From the NCBI GenBank assembly GCA_937915475.1, contig CALGIR010000181.1, positions 1-12,780 of the forward strand: a stretch of 12,780 bases of DNA, in the 5' to 3' direction. Below, piece after piece: positions 6,565 to 12,780 of this stretch; the stretch's first letter is position 1, and each line of letters begins with the position of its first letter. The notes under the pieces are model-generated. The model ran no database searches. It had not been told where the DNA came from and saw only the letters and a list, made by a program, of their open reading frames with translations. Origin of the DNA: an uncultured Bacteroidales bacterium. Its GTDB lineage: Bacteria > Bacteroidota > Bacteroidia > Bacteroidales > Tenuifilaceae. Position numbers and translations under genes: made by a program.

Positions 6565-7278
6565 CTAGAGTTTCCTTACATCGAGTAGTGTATCCTGATG
6601 TTTTTCGGGATGATTTACTATTCGCATTAGGTTTTCTGCAACCTCTTGAGCGTCTGATAATTGCCCGTTTTTCTTATAATCCTTAAATCGCTGTAAATCC
6701 GAAAAATCAGATGGACTTGCCTGTCGGATTTCTGTTTGCATTTGCGTGTCTACAATGCCAGGTGCTACGGCAAAAACTTTTACTTTCCCATTACTGTTCT
6801 CTAATGCAATAACTTTGGAAAGCATATCAACCGAGGCCTTTGATGAGCAGTAGTTGCCCCAACCTGCAACCGGATAGCGGGCTGCACCTGAACTAACATT
6901 CAGAATAACAATCTGTGTGGCAGTGTCAGAATACTTCTTGATAATCCAATTTGAAAGCACCGCCGGTGCTATGGCGTTAATAGTATGGGTTTTAATTATC
7001 GATTCATTATCCTGCCTGCCAAATGGGCTTACCTTTCCAAGCATTCCAGCATTATTAATAAGAACAACCTTGTTGGCTTCCGCGTCAAAGGGTAACTCAA
7101 GTTCATTAAGCGTATTGGTGTTGCTTAGGTCGAGGGCAACATGTTTGTACCTCTCGTGTTCAACCGATTGCTCACGTGAAATACCGTAAACAAAGTAATT
7201 ATTTGTTTTTAGGGCAGACTCAACAAGAGCTTTGCCAATTCCTCTGCTTCCTCCAGTTATATAAAAAATGGTTTTCAT
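6565..7278 (-). CDS. Short-chain dehydrogenase/reductase (SDR), sepiapterin/benzil-reductase-like
   Basis: This 237-residue classical SDR is a soluble NAD(P)H-dependent oxidoreductase. The cofactor motif TGGSRGIG is at 8-15 and NNAG at 75-78. The catalytic set is Asn101, Ser130 and Tyr143-x3-Lys147 (YCSSK). The C-terminal half has APGIVDTQMQTEIR, as in sepiapterin reductase and YueD-type benzil reductases, so a small carbonyl substrate is plausible, but the substrate is not known. The start codon lies 2 bases after the stop codon of the upstream membrane-protein gene, so the two are translationally coupled. The gene ends tail to tail with purQ. Confidence 0.92.
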   Translation of the reverse strand: MKTIFYITGGSRGIGKALVESALKTNNYFVYGISREQSVEHERYKHVALDLSNTNTLNELELPFDAEANKVVLINNAGMLGKVSPFGRQDNESIIKTHTINAIAPAVLSNWIIKKYSDTATQIVILNVSSGAARYPVAGWGNYCSSKASVDMLSKVIALENSNGKVKVFAVAPGIVDTQMQTEIRQASPSDFSDLQRFKDYKKNGQLSDAQEVAENLMRIVNHPEKHQDTLLDVRKL

Positions 7279-7280
7279 AG

Positions 7281-8396
7281 CTATAAAATTTTATTTTTTT
7301 TCTTTTTTAACGTAAACTTACTGTTTAGCCACTTTGGGAATATAATTGCACCAATAATTAGGTATGGGTAGTAGGTTGCTAGTCTCCACATAAGCGACAT
7401 GGTTACAGCAACAGCGCCTAGTATTACAGGTGATACAAGGATGAATTCACTAAGATATCGGGTGAAAATAAATTCCGAGAATCCACTACCTCCAGGCGTT
7501 GGGCTCACAAGCATCATGAGCCACATTACTAGTTGCCGGGCAAATATTAGGTAATGATCGGAAACAGAAAAAAAGGCTAGGAGCAAGGCGTTTACTACCC
7601 AGTAACGCGAGGTCCACGATATAAAAGTAGCCCCAAAAGCTTTGAGCCAAAAACCAATAGGTTTAGATCTGTACTCCTTGGAGTTCTTAATAATTTCAGT
7701 CCCTGCTTCGTTGGCTCCGTGCTTCCATTTGCGAAGAATAGGTAATCTAAATATCATCAGTAAAAGCCATTTTAACCCTCGCGGGTTAATGAATAACCCA
7801 TACGAGAGGAACAAAACGTACAAAAGTTTAAGGCTATAGCCTATGGTTGCAAAGAGAAAGAGTTCATTGGAGAATGAGATCTCGCCCTCAATTCCTCCAA
7901 TGCCAAAAAGTATACTAGGCTTGATGATTAGCAGCAGTAAAGGAAACATTATAAGAAAATAAAGTTCGTCGAGTAGCGAGGTTGCCATTACAATGGCCGA
8001 ACTCCTCCCAATGCCAATCCCTTCTTTATTTACATAGATAATTGCTACGCCGGTTCCCCCTATGACCGATGGTGTAATGGCCGAAGTGAACTCCCAAAGC
8101 ATAATCACCCTAAAGGCTTGTCGTAGTGTAAGCGAACCCTCCGATAGGATAAGTAACCTTATGATATATCCTAAATCACGAAGGACCATAAGGGCTATGG
8201 AAACTAATAGCCAAAGCACACCCCACTTGGTAAGGGAGATGTACGAGAACACATTTGGGTCGAACTCACGATAGAAAAGGTAGCCAACTACACCTAAGCC
8301 AATAGCTATGGGGTATATTATTCTGCTAATCTTTATCTTGCTTAAAGGGTTCTCGTCGTTTAGCACATTCTCTTTTTCTTGATTTTGCTTTTTCAT
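7281..8396 (-). CDS. Lysylphosphatidylglycerol synthase TM-domain/YbhN-AglD family membrane protein
   Basis: This 371-residue integral membrane protein has a basic/polar N-terminus (about 20 residues) and roughly seven to eight hydrophobic segments, at about 25-42, 58-73, 97-120, 135-158, 178-203, 255-275, 285-298 and 320-354. It carries the family signatures TPSVIGGTG (108-116) and SPTPGGSGFSEF (298-309), found in the UPF0104/LPG_synthase_TM family (MprF membrane part, AglD, YbhN). Members have been linked to lipid flipping or glycolipid transfer. No MprF-type soluble synthase domain is attached, so lysyl-lipid synthesis itself is unlikely. The C-terminus is very lysine-rich (LKKKKNK). First gene of a two-gene operon with the SDR. 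Confidence 0.88.
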   Translation of the reverse strand: MKKQNQEKENVLNDENPLSKIKISRIIYPIAIGLGVVGYLFYREFDPNVFSYISLTKWGVLWLLVSIALMVLRDLGYIIRLLILSEGSLTLRQAFRVIMLWEFTSAITPSVIGGTGVAIIYVNKEGIGIGRSSAIVMATSLLDELYFLIMFPLLLLIIKPSILFGIGGIEGEISFSNELFLFATIGYSLKLLYVLFLSYGLFINPRGLKWLLLMIFRLPILRKWKHGANEAGTEIIKNSKEYRSKPIGFWLKAFGATFISWTSRYWVVNALLLAFFSVSDHYLIFARQLVMWLMMLVSPTPGGSGFSEFIFTRYLSEFILVSPVILGAVAVTMSLMWRLATYYPYLIIGAIIFPKWLNSKFTLKKKKNKIL

Positions 8397-8403
8397 GCTT
8401 TAG

Positions 8404-8411
8404 CAAAAGTA
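8404..8411 (-). promoter_or_regulatory. Possible -7 element (TACTTTTG) of the membrane-protein/SDR operon
   Basis: On the minus strand TACTTTTG matches TAnnTTTG. It lies only 7 bases before the ATG (8396), which would give an almost leaderless transcript. No good TTTG -33 box lies at the expected distance, so this is tentative. Confidence 0.3.
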
Positions 8412-8539
8412 GCAAAACGTATTCGTTTCATTGTTTAAATTTGTTAACATTTTTGTATCCACAATGTTACCTAAAAATGGTTTTGGTTCTAATTACAGCA
8501 AAACTTTTTCTGCATGGGTTTAATTTTGCTGTTTTTTTG

Positions 8540-8547
8540 TAGGTTTG
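8540..8547 (+). promoter_or_regulatory. Possible -7 element (TAGGTTTG) of the nitroreductase gene
   Basis: TAGGTTTG fits the Bacteroidota -7 consensus and ends 29 bases before the ATG at 8577. That gives a leader of about 20 bases. The -33 region near 8517-8521 has only GGTTTA, so the match is partial. Confidence 0.42.
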
Positions 8548-8576
8548 TTGTGGCAGTTAAATAATAATCTGAAAAT

Positions 8577-9194
8577 ATGGAACTAAAAAAGGTAATTGAG
8601 ACAAGAGCGAGTGTAAGGAAATACACCCCCGAACCAGTTAGTTTAACCGATATTAAAGAGATGGTGCGGCTTGCTAGTTTGGCACCATCTGTTAACAACT
8701 ACCAACCATGGCAATTTATTGCCATAACCAATAAGGGGTTGATGAATTGTATGGCCAATGCAGTTCGGGAAAAAATTAAATCATTTCCCGAAAACAAATC
8801 AAAGTATGCAGCAAATGTGAAAAAACAGGTTGAGTTTTTTGCCACCTTTTTTGAGGATGCACCCGTATTGGTTGCCCTTTGTATGAGCGAATACGAAACA
8901 GTGCTGGAGAAAGGCGTTGAATTAACCCACGATGAGGTTAACCAGCTTAGAAACTCACCCGATTTGCAGAGCGCCGGGGCATGTATTCAAAATTTACTAT
9001 TAGCCGCAGTAGACCTTGGTTATGGTGCTTGCTGGATGAGTGCTCCTATGATGGCGAGAAAGGAGTTGGAGGCTTTGTTGGATATAACAGAACCCTTGAA
9101 ATTAGTCTCATTTGTTGCCGTAGGCAGACCAGCAAAAGTAGTTTTGCCGCGTGATAAAAAACCTATTGATGAGATGTTTAGGATAATAGCATAA
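8577..9194 (+). CDS. Nitroreductase-family FMN oxidoreductase
   Basis: This 205-residue flavoprotein probably reduces nitro, quinone or related electrophilic substrates with NAD(P)H. The FMN-phosphate motif RASVRKY is at 10-16. SLAPSVNNYQPWQF (34-47) is the conserved substrate/FMN loop. SAGACIQNLLLAAVDLGYGACWM forms the central helix and the second FMN contact, and VAVGRPA lies near the C-terminus. Length is normal for a single-domain member. It is transcribed away from the membrane-protein operon, with 180 bases between start codons, and stops inside the stem of the terminator at 9193-9224. The physiological substrate cannot be read from the sequence. Confidence 0.93.
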   Translation: MELKKVIETRASVRKYTPEPVSLTDIKEMVRLASLAPSVNNYQPWQFIAITNKGLMNCMANAVREKIKSFPENKSKYAANVKKQVEFFATFFEDAPVLVALCMSEYETVLEKGVELTHDEVNQLRNSPDLQSAGACIQNLLLAAVDLGYGACWMSAPMMARKELEALLDITEPLKLVSFVAVGRPAKVVLPRDKKPIDEMFRIIA

Positions 9195-9224
9195 AAAAAG
9201 GGTGGGGAAACCCATCCTTTTTTT
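9193..9224. terminator. Bidirectional terminator with GAAA tetraloop
   Basis: Seven A, then GGGTGGG, loop GAAA, CCCATCC and seven T form an uninterrupted 14-base-pair stem (one G-T pair). The A and T runs give a U tail on either strand, so it can end both the nitroreductase and the convergent tonB-like transcript. The nitroreductase stop codon (9192-9194) overlaps its left edge. Confidence 0.95.
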
Positions 9225-9238
9225 ATGATTATCCATTT

Positions 9239-9520
9239 CTACTGCAATCGGAAAGTGATTGGAAACGTGAAAATAACCTTAGCGGGATTGTTTCGCTGCT
9301 GGCCTGGTTCCCACTTGGGCGACATTGAGATAACTCTTACTGCTTCTTCTGCCAGCAATAAATCTTCGCTCCTAATTACTGTAATATTGCTTACGCTTCC
9401 ATCTGTATCAATAAGGAATTGGAGTAAAACTCTTCCTTGAATACCATTCTGAGCCGCTAGCTCAGGGTACTTAAGGTTTGAATATACCCACTTGGTAAAT
9501 TCTTTGTAATCGCCACTCAT
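9239..9520 (-). CDS. TonB-like protein, C-terminal domain (3' part of a frameshifted gene)
   Basis: The 93-residue frame from ATG 9520 is a complete TonB_C domain, the part that contacts the TonB box and plug of outer-membrane receptors. Visible landmarks are FTKWVYSNLKYPELA, GIQGRVLLQFLIDTDGSV, SPKWEPGQQ and the closing FPITFRLQ. In Bacteroidota proteins, PFAxxxEKPTFxGGD precedes this domain. Here the EKPTF portion is read in this frame just upstream of the ATG (LEKPTFMSGD), while PFALI is read in the preceding frame. The open part of this frame begins at about 9564. As it stands, this piece lacks a membrane anchor and could be made only by re-initiation or frameshifting. The conserved GGD is SGD here. 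Confidence 0.88.
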   Translation of the reverse strand: MSGDYKEFTKWVYSNLKYPELAAQNGIQGRVLLQFLIDTDGSVSNITVIRSEDLLLAEEAVRVISMSPKWEPGQQRNNPAKVIFTFPITFRLQ

Positions 9521-9534
9521 AAATGTGGGTTTTT

Positions 9535-9915
9535 CTAAATTAGAGCAAAGGGGAGGGTCTTAACCACATCAGGTTCTTCTGTTTTTGTTATGATAAAGTA
9601 AATTATGTCCTCTTTAGGCTCTGCAAAAACATCTATATTCTCATCAATGTCAACCCCATCATTTTCATGAATGCGGATAATTTCAGCAATGGAAATTATT
9701 GGAGGTGGTGGGGGTACAATTTTACTTATATCTGTAATTACCATGTCAATAGGGGGTTCAACTACCCTGTTGTCAATGAGTAAATCAAAATTGCCGTTAC
9801 TACTGCTTTTCCATTCAAAAGCTGTGAATACAAGGGCTAATGCCGCAATAAGCCCAAGCTGAAAGAAGAGAACCTTTTTCTTTTCCAGGTCGGTTTTTCT
9901 AGTTTTTGTTTTCAT
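9535..9915 (-). CDS. TonB-like protein, membrane anchor and proline-rich linker (5' part of a frameshifted gene)
   Basis: The 126-residue frame has a basic N-terminus (MKTKTRKTDLEKKK), one membrane helix (about 15-33), and a periplasmic linker with VPPPPPII followed by an acidic stretch (ENDGVDIDENIDVF). This is the normal front half of a Bacteroidota TonB energy transducer, which would couple inner-membrane ExbB/ExbD energy to outer-membrane receptors. It ends at TLPFALI followed by TAG at 9535-9537. A -1 shift at this point (for example, one missing T in ATTTAG) would read on as LEKPTFMSGD into the C-terminal domain, giving about 225 residues. No exbB or exbD lies nearby. Confidence 0.87.
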   Translation of the reverse strand: MKTKTRKTDLEKKKVLFFQLGLIAALALVFTAFEWKSSSNGNFDLLIDNRVVEPPIDMVITDISKIVPPPPPIISIAEIIRIHENDGVDIDENIDVFAEPKEDIIYFIITKTEEPDVVKTLPFALI

Positions 9916-10192
9916 AGCTGTAGATTTTTATGGATTCAACTTGTTAGCTTTTACTATTATAATGTAGAGGCTTTCAATATTGACACACTATAAGGCGAGA
10001 TTCCATAAAATGGAGTAATAAAAATTTAACTTTGAGTAAACAAAGGAGGATATCAGGATTGGAATGTTCGAAAACTACTGAAATACAGGGCCAAAGAGAC
10101 TAGTCTAGATGTTTTATTGAAGATAATTGGAAAGGTTTACGTCTTTTGTCATTCCAAATTCGTCGTATTAACAAAGCTTTTAAAATGTAGAA
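9916..10192. other. Divergent intergenic region between tonB-like gene and ECF sigma gene
   Basis: The 277 bases hold no convincing ORF. They must contain the promoters for both flanking genes. TAACTTTG at 10027-10034 is the only full -7 match on the plus strand. An unused AGGAGG-like sequence lies at 10043-10049. Confidence 0.5.
10027..10034 (+). promoter_or_regulatory. Possible -7 element (TAACTTTG) upstream of the ECF sigma operon
   Basis: This matches TAnnTTTG, but no TTTG box lies about 19 bases upstream. It would give a leader of about 150 bases before the ATG at 10193. Autoregulation by the ECF factor itself, from a different promoter type, is common in the family and cannot be excluded. 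Confidence 0.35.
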
Positions 10193-10723
10193 ATGGAATT
10201 AGCTAACGGCCGTAGCAAATTGGATGAGCTTGAAAGGGTAATAGTGGAGTATCAGAATCAACTTTTCAGGTACGCTTTTTTCAGAACAGGTTCTTATGCC
10301 GACTCGCAGGATATTGTGCAGAATGTTTTCATAAAGTTGTACAACAATAACGGGAATTTATCTTCCATAAAGAATGTTAAGCACTACCTGTATCGAAGCA
10401 TTACCAATGCCTGTTTTGATTTTCACAGGAAGAGCAGAAGGCAAAAGTTTGAACCCATTGAAACAGCGATTTTACCAAGCCAAATGTATGAGAGGGGAGC
10501 ATCAGAGGTTCTAATTCAGTTTGAGGAATACGAAAGATTGGAAGAACTCCTAAAAGTCCTTCCCGAGGAACAATCGGAGGTAATTCGTTTGAGAATTTTT
10601 GATAACCTTGGCTTTGTTGAGATTGCGTCAATTCTTGAAACTCCCGTTACAACCATTAAGTCAAGGTTTAAGTATGGTATCGATAAGCTGAAAGATGGAT
10701 ATCGAAAAACATCAAGGAGGTAA
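10193..10723 (+). CDS. ECF-type RNA polymerase sigma factor
   Basis: This 176-residue alternative sigma factor has only regions 2 and 4. Region 2 covers about 20-83 (YQNQLFRYAFFRTGSYADSQDIVQ onward), with the DxxQDxxQ-type core-binding helix and an aromatic/basic -10 recognition helix near ACFDFHRKSRR. Region 4 covers about 117-168, with LPEEQSEVIRLRIFDNLG and a helix-turn-helix ending TTIKSRFKYGIDKLK. Residues 84-116 form the linker. Its stop codon is 4 bases from the start of the zinc-finger anti-sigma gene, the standard arrangement for an ECF factor held inactive at the membrane until an envelope signal arrives. No FecR/SusC-type genes follow, so it is not of the polysaccharide-utilisation type. 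Confidence 0.94.
   Translation: MELANGRSKLDELERVIVEYQNQLFRYAFFRTGSYADSQDIVQNVFIKLYNNNGNLSSIKNVKHYLYRSITNACFDFHRKSRRQKFEPIETAILPSQMYERGASEVLIQFEEYERLEELLKVLPEEQSEVIRLRIFDNLGFVEIASILETPVTTIKSRFKYGIDKLKDGYRKTSRR
10715..10720 (+). promoter_or_regulatory. Strong Shine-Dalgarno of the anti-sigma gene (AGGAGG)
   Basis: A perfect AGGAGG ends 7 bases before the ATG at 10728 and lies inside the last codons of the sigma gene. It decides the start: the frame is open further upstream (an ATG at 10695 inside the sigma gene), but that start has no such site. Strong Shine-Dalgarno sites are rare in Bacteroidota. Confidence 0.82.
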
Positions 10724-10727
10724 AATT

Positions 10728-12080
10728 ATGGATTGCGAAAAATGTAAGCAGGAGATGGTGAATCTATTCGATACGAATGTAGATTCCATACTACAAGAGA
10801 GTATTCTGAAGCACATTAATCAGTGTTCCGATTGTCAGAAGGAATACCACAATGCCCTTGAAATTATATCGATGCTGAAACCTAAGCTGCAACCCAATGC
10901 TCCATTTCTGTTAAAGCAAAACATTATGAACCAACTAAAAATGGAGGACACAGAAATGAAAACACAAGACCCTAAAGTTAAAAAGATTAGCCCGCGATTT
11001 AAGAAAATCTTAATGGTGGCTGCTATTGTGACCATGGCTATGGTGATTATCCCAATTGTAAATAATAATCCAAATGTTTTTAATGGTACCGCCCGGGCTG
11101 CCAACAGTCTATTTGAGAACTCAATTAGGGCAACCCAGCTGGTAAAAAGTATGATTGTAAAGCTAAAGGTACGCACACTAGCGAACGACAATTTTTCGCT
11201 TATTGGTGCCAACTACGAAATGGTAAACCATACAATCTACAAGTCGTTTAGTAATCCCGATAAATGGAGAGTAGAAAAGCCTGGTAGGGTGGTTGTGTGC
11301 GATGGGGAATTTCAGTATATGCATATAATTAGTACACAGAAGTTTATAAAGGCGCCCAGTTACTATAGTATGATTGAAGATTTTAAGGTGTTGCTCGAGC
11401 CCGAAAAAATTCTTATAAAAGAGCAGTATAATCTTAAAAAAGATGGTTCAGTATTGACAATGGAGGTGAAAGACGGATTGGTGTATTTAACTGTTACTGA
11501 TAAGGCACAGGGCGATTTTACCAACGACTACATGCTTAATACCTCAATTGAAGAATCGAATAATCGTCGCGAGTATGTGTTCGACAATGAAACCAAGTTG
11601 CTAAAAGGGCTGAAAATATACCTTGTTGAGGAAGAAAAGGAGACACTAATCGTTAATTTAGAGAGCATAGAGTATAATGTTGATATCGATTCCTCTTTAT
11701 TCGCACTTGATATTCCTAAAGGGCAGGAGTGGATAGATTTAGCCGTTGTACCCAAAGGTGAAGTTTTTACGAATATTACCAGCAAAAAGGCAGCAGAAAT
11801 TTTATTTAACGGATTGTCAAAAAAGGATTGGTCGTTAGTTGCCCCAGCTCTTATTCACTATGAATCTGATGGTGAACTTTCGGGCGATATGAAAGAGAAA
11901 TTTGGCGGACTAACACTGCTGCAGCTTGGCGAGCCTTTTAAGTCGGGTCAATACGCCGGAGAGTTTGTTCCGTACGAGATTAGGTTAAAGTCGGGCAAAA
12001 TCGTAAGACACAATCTCGCACTGCGCAACGATAATCCCAATGGGGTGTGGTTGATTGACGGGGGGTTCAGTATGGATTAG
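10728..12080 (+). CDS. Membrane anti-sigma factor with zinc finger and LolA/RseB-like sensor part
   Basis: This 450-residue protein (from the ATG at 10728) is the probable partner of the ECF factor. The cytoplasmic N-terminus has Cys3, Cys6, His29, Cys33 and Cys36, with HINQCSDC giving the H-x3-C-x2-C pattern of zf-HC2 anti-sigma domains. One membrane helix is at about 93-111. The rest should lie in the periplasm. About 125-340 has alternating beta-strand character with SNPDKWRVEKPGRVVVCDGE (175-194), which resembles the KWR-plus-DG pattern of LolA/RseB-type lipid-binding folds. Residues 340-450 form a further small domain (TSKKAAEILFNGLSKKDW to NGVWLIDGGF) that could be NTF2-like. The LolA and NTF2 calls are by pattern only. 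Fusing sensor and anti-sigma would combine the roles of RseA and RseB in one chain. Confidence 0.82.
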   Translation: MDCEKCKQEMVNLFDTNVDSILQESILKHINQCSDCQKEYHNALEIISMLKPKLQPNAPFLLKQNIMNQLKMEDTEMKTQDPKVKKISPRFKKILMVAAIVTMAMVIIPIVNNNPNVFNGTARAANSLFENSIRATQLVKSMIVKLKVRTLANDNFSLIGANYEMVNHTIYKSFSNPDKWRVEKPGRVVVCDGEFQYMHIISTQKFIKAPSYYSMIEDFKVLLEPEKILIKEQYNLKKDGSVLTMEVKDGLVYLTVTDKAQGDFTNDYMLNTSIEESNNRREYVFDNETKLLKGLKIYLVEEEKETLIVNLESIEYNVDIDSSLFALDIPKGQEWIDLAVVPKGEVFTNITSKKAAEILFNGLSKKDWSLVAPALIHYESDGELSGDMKEKFGGLTLLQLGEPFKSGQYAGEFVPYEIRLKSGKIVRHNLALRNDNPNGVWLIDGGFSMD

Positions 12081-12099
12081 TTTTATGCTATTTCAATTT

Positions 12100-12128
12100 A
12101 AATCCGAGAATTTTTCTCGGATTTTTTT
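12100..12128 (+). terminator. Rho-independent terminator of the sigma/anti-sigma operon
   Basis: AAATCCGAGAA (12100-12110) pairs perfectly with TTCTCGGATTT (12114-12124) around a 3-base T loop, followed by a T run to 12128. It begins 20 bases after the anti-sigma stop codon. Confidence 0.93.
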
Positions 12129-12222
12129 ATGTCTGATAATTAAGACGATCGATTCTCTATAGAAGTCCAATTTCTGATTCAATAACAATCAGAAAACCTA
12201 ATCGCAGCACACGGGTAGGACG

Positions 12223-12684
12223 CTAAAAAGGTTGAAACCTAAACTTCAGCCCTATATTAACGTTTGAAAAGGTAGGAATCAAGAATGAATCGTTTAGGTA
12301 ATTAACTTGCGGATTATAAATCCACTGTATTTGAAATTTAACCAGTTCTGCACCTACGCCAATAGTTAGACTGTGATCAATGTTGAAAATTTTATTCCAG
12401 TTTTCAAAATTCATCATAGTGATTTCGTCTTCTACAAAAGCGGTTGATGGGTGCTGATTTGAGAAGAAAAGCATGGACATTCTGAGCCCATACGATACTT
12501 CAACTATTTTGTAGCGTATGCTAATTGAGGGTTGAACAAACGGGCGGTGTATGTTGTAGGCAACGCTTTGATAGGTGTTTAGCGCCCTGTTCATGGTGTA
12601 CATTCCATAGCCAGCGTAGGTTTCAAAAACGAAAATACTATCCGGTCCAAAGGGTTTAAAGAAGCCTGCGCCAATCTCAGCCAT
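12223..12684 (-). CDS. Outer-membrane beta-barrel-like protein, 5' end missing
   Basis: The frame gives 153 residues from the first ATG, but the coding sequence evidently starts further upstream. Residues before that ATG (GDTTVNNLHFNEKNQGF) read as coding, there is no signal peptide, and the contig ends within 100 bases. The sequence alternates polar and hydrophobic residues in strand-length segments (MAEIGAGFF, FVFETYAGYGMY, VQPSISIRYK, VEVSYGLRMSML, LTIGVGAELVKFQIQW, SNVNIGLKFRFQPF) and ends in phenylalanine, as expected for an outer-membrane barrel. No specific family is recognised. A TAA in this frame at 12772-12774 lies 7 bases from the end and may be an assembly-end error. The function is unknown. 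Confidence 0.68.
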   Translation of the reverse strand: MAEIGAGFFKPFGPDSIFVFETYAGYGMYTMNRALNTYQSVAYNIHRPFVQPSISIRYKIVEVSYGLRMSMLFFSNQHPSTAFVEDEITMMNFENWNKIFNIDHSLTIGVGAELVKFQIQWIYNPQVNYLNDSFLIPTFSNVNIGLKFRFQPF

Positions 12685-12780
12685 AAAGCCTTGGTTTTTT
12701 TCATTGAAGTGTAGGTTGTTTACTGTTGTATCGCCACTGTATTCTGAGAGGTCACCCTTAGATGAATCTTTTTATAAATA

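Noticed and set aside
8489..8698. Minus-strand 69-residue frame overlapping the nitroreductase start
   Set aside because: It is antisense to a clear gene and its divergent promoter region, with no family resemblance.
9530..9545. Programmed -1 frameshift in the tonB-like gene
   Set aside because: No X-XXY-YYZ slippery heptamer is in the correct phase before the TAG, and the following GAAAAAC has only five A. A mutation or a sequencing error is simpler.
9980..10011. TTGACA and TAAAAT as a sigma-70 promoter of the E. coli type
   Set aside because: The spacing is 20 bases rather than 17, and Bacteroidota housekeeping promoters do not follow this consensus.
10695..10727. Upstream ATG of the anti-sigma frame
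   Set aside because: It lies inside the sigma gene and lacks a ribosome binding site. The ATG at 10728 has AGGAGG at the right distance and starts directly at the Cys-containing zinc-binding domain.

Overview
The window looks like the end of an assembly contig from a member of the Bacteroidota. Three things support this. A copy of the Bacteroidota-type promoter (TTTG, 19 bases, TAnnTTTG) sits directly before purQ. The TonB C-terminal domain has the wording typical of that phylum. Gene content is also typical: a multi-SLBB exopolysaccharide exporter, an ECF sigma/anti-sigma pair and a REP-associated transposase relic. No rRNA, tRNA or CRISPR array was seen. The first 22 bases match the 3' end of the Illumina TruSeq adapter and are not genomic.

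Layout. Positions 23-906 hold no convincing gene. They are a mosaic of short repeats, mostly with 7-base periodicity, plus two 6-base arrays and a 71-base direct duplication. Positions 907-4763 (minus strand) carry two genes of a capsule/exopolysaccharide locus: an 815-residue SLBB outer-membrane exporter followed 8 bases later by an animal-type UDP-glucose 6-dehydrogenase. Any further genes of that locus would lie beyond the repeat-rich contig end. Positions 4764-5853 are mostly non-coding. They hold hairpins and a truncated RAYT transposase that kept the YIHNNPV segment but lost its HUH half.

Positions 5854-6552 encode PurQ from its own promoter. Convergent to it is a two-gene minus-strand operon (8396-6565): a YbhN/AglD-type membrane protein and a short-chain dehydrogenase, 2 bases apart. 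A nitroreductase (8577-9194, plus) is divergent from this operon. It ends in a bidirectional terminator with a GAAA tetraloop, shared with a convergent tonB-like gene (9915-9239) that is split by a -1 frameshift.

Positions 10193-12080 carry an ECF sigma factor and its anti-sigma factor, 4 bases apart, the second with a strong AGGAGG ribosome binding site. The anti-sigma protein carries a large extracytoplasmic part that looks LolA/RseB-like, followed by a small extra domain. A Rho-independent terminator closes the operon. The window ends in a 5'-truncated beta-barrel-like gene on the minus strand.

The genes do not form one system. The cell-envelope theme (polysaccharide export, UDP-glucuronate supply, TonB, envelope-stress sigma, outer-membrane barrel) is the common thread. 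The items most worth following are the heptamer mosaic, the fused anti-sigma/LolA-like sensor, the split tonB and the RAYT relic. I did not find a clearly new multi-gene system.
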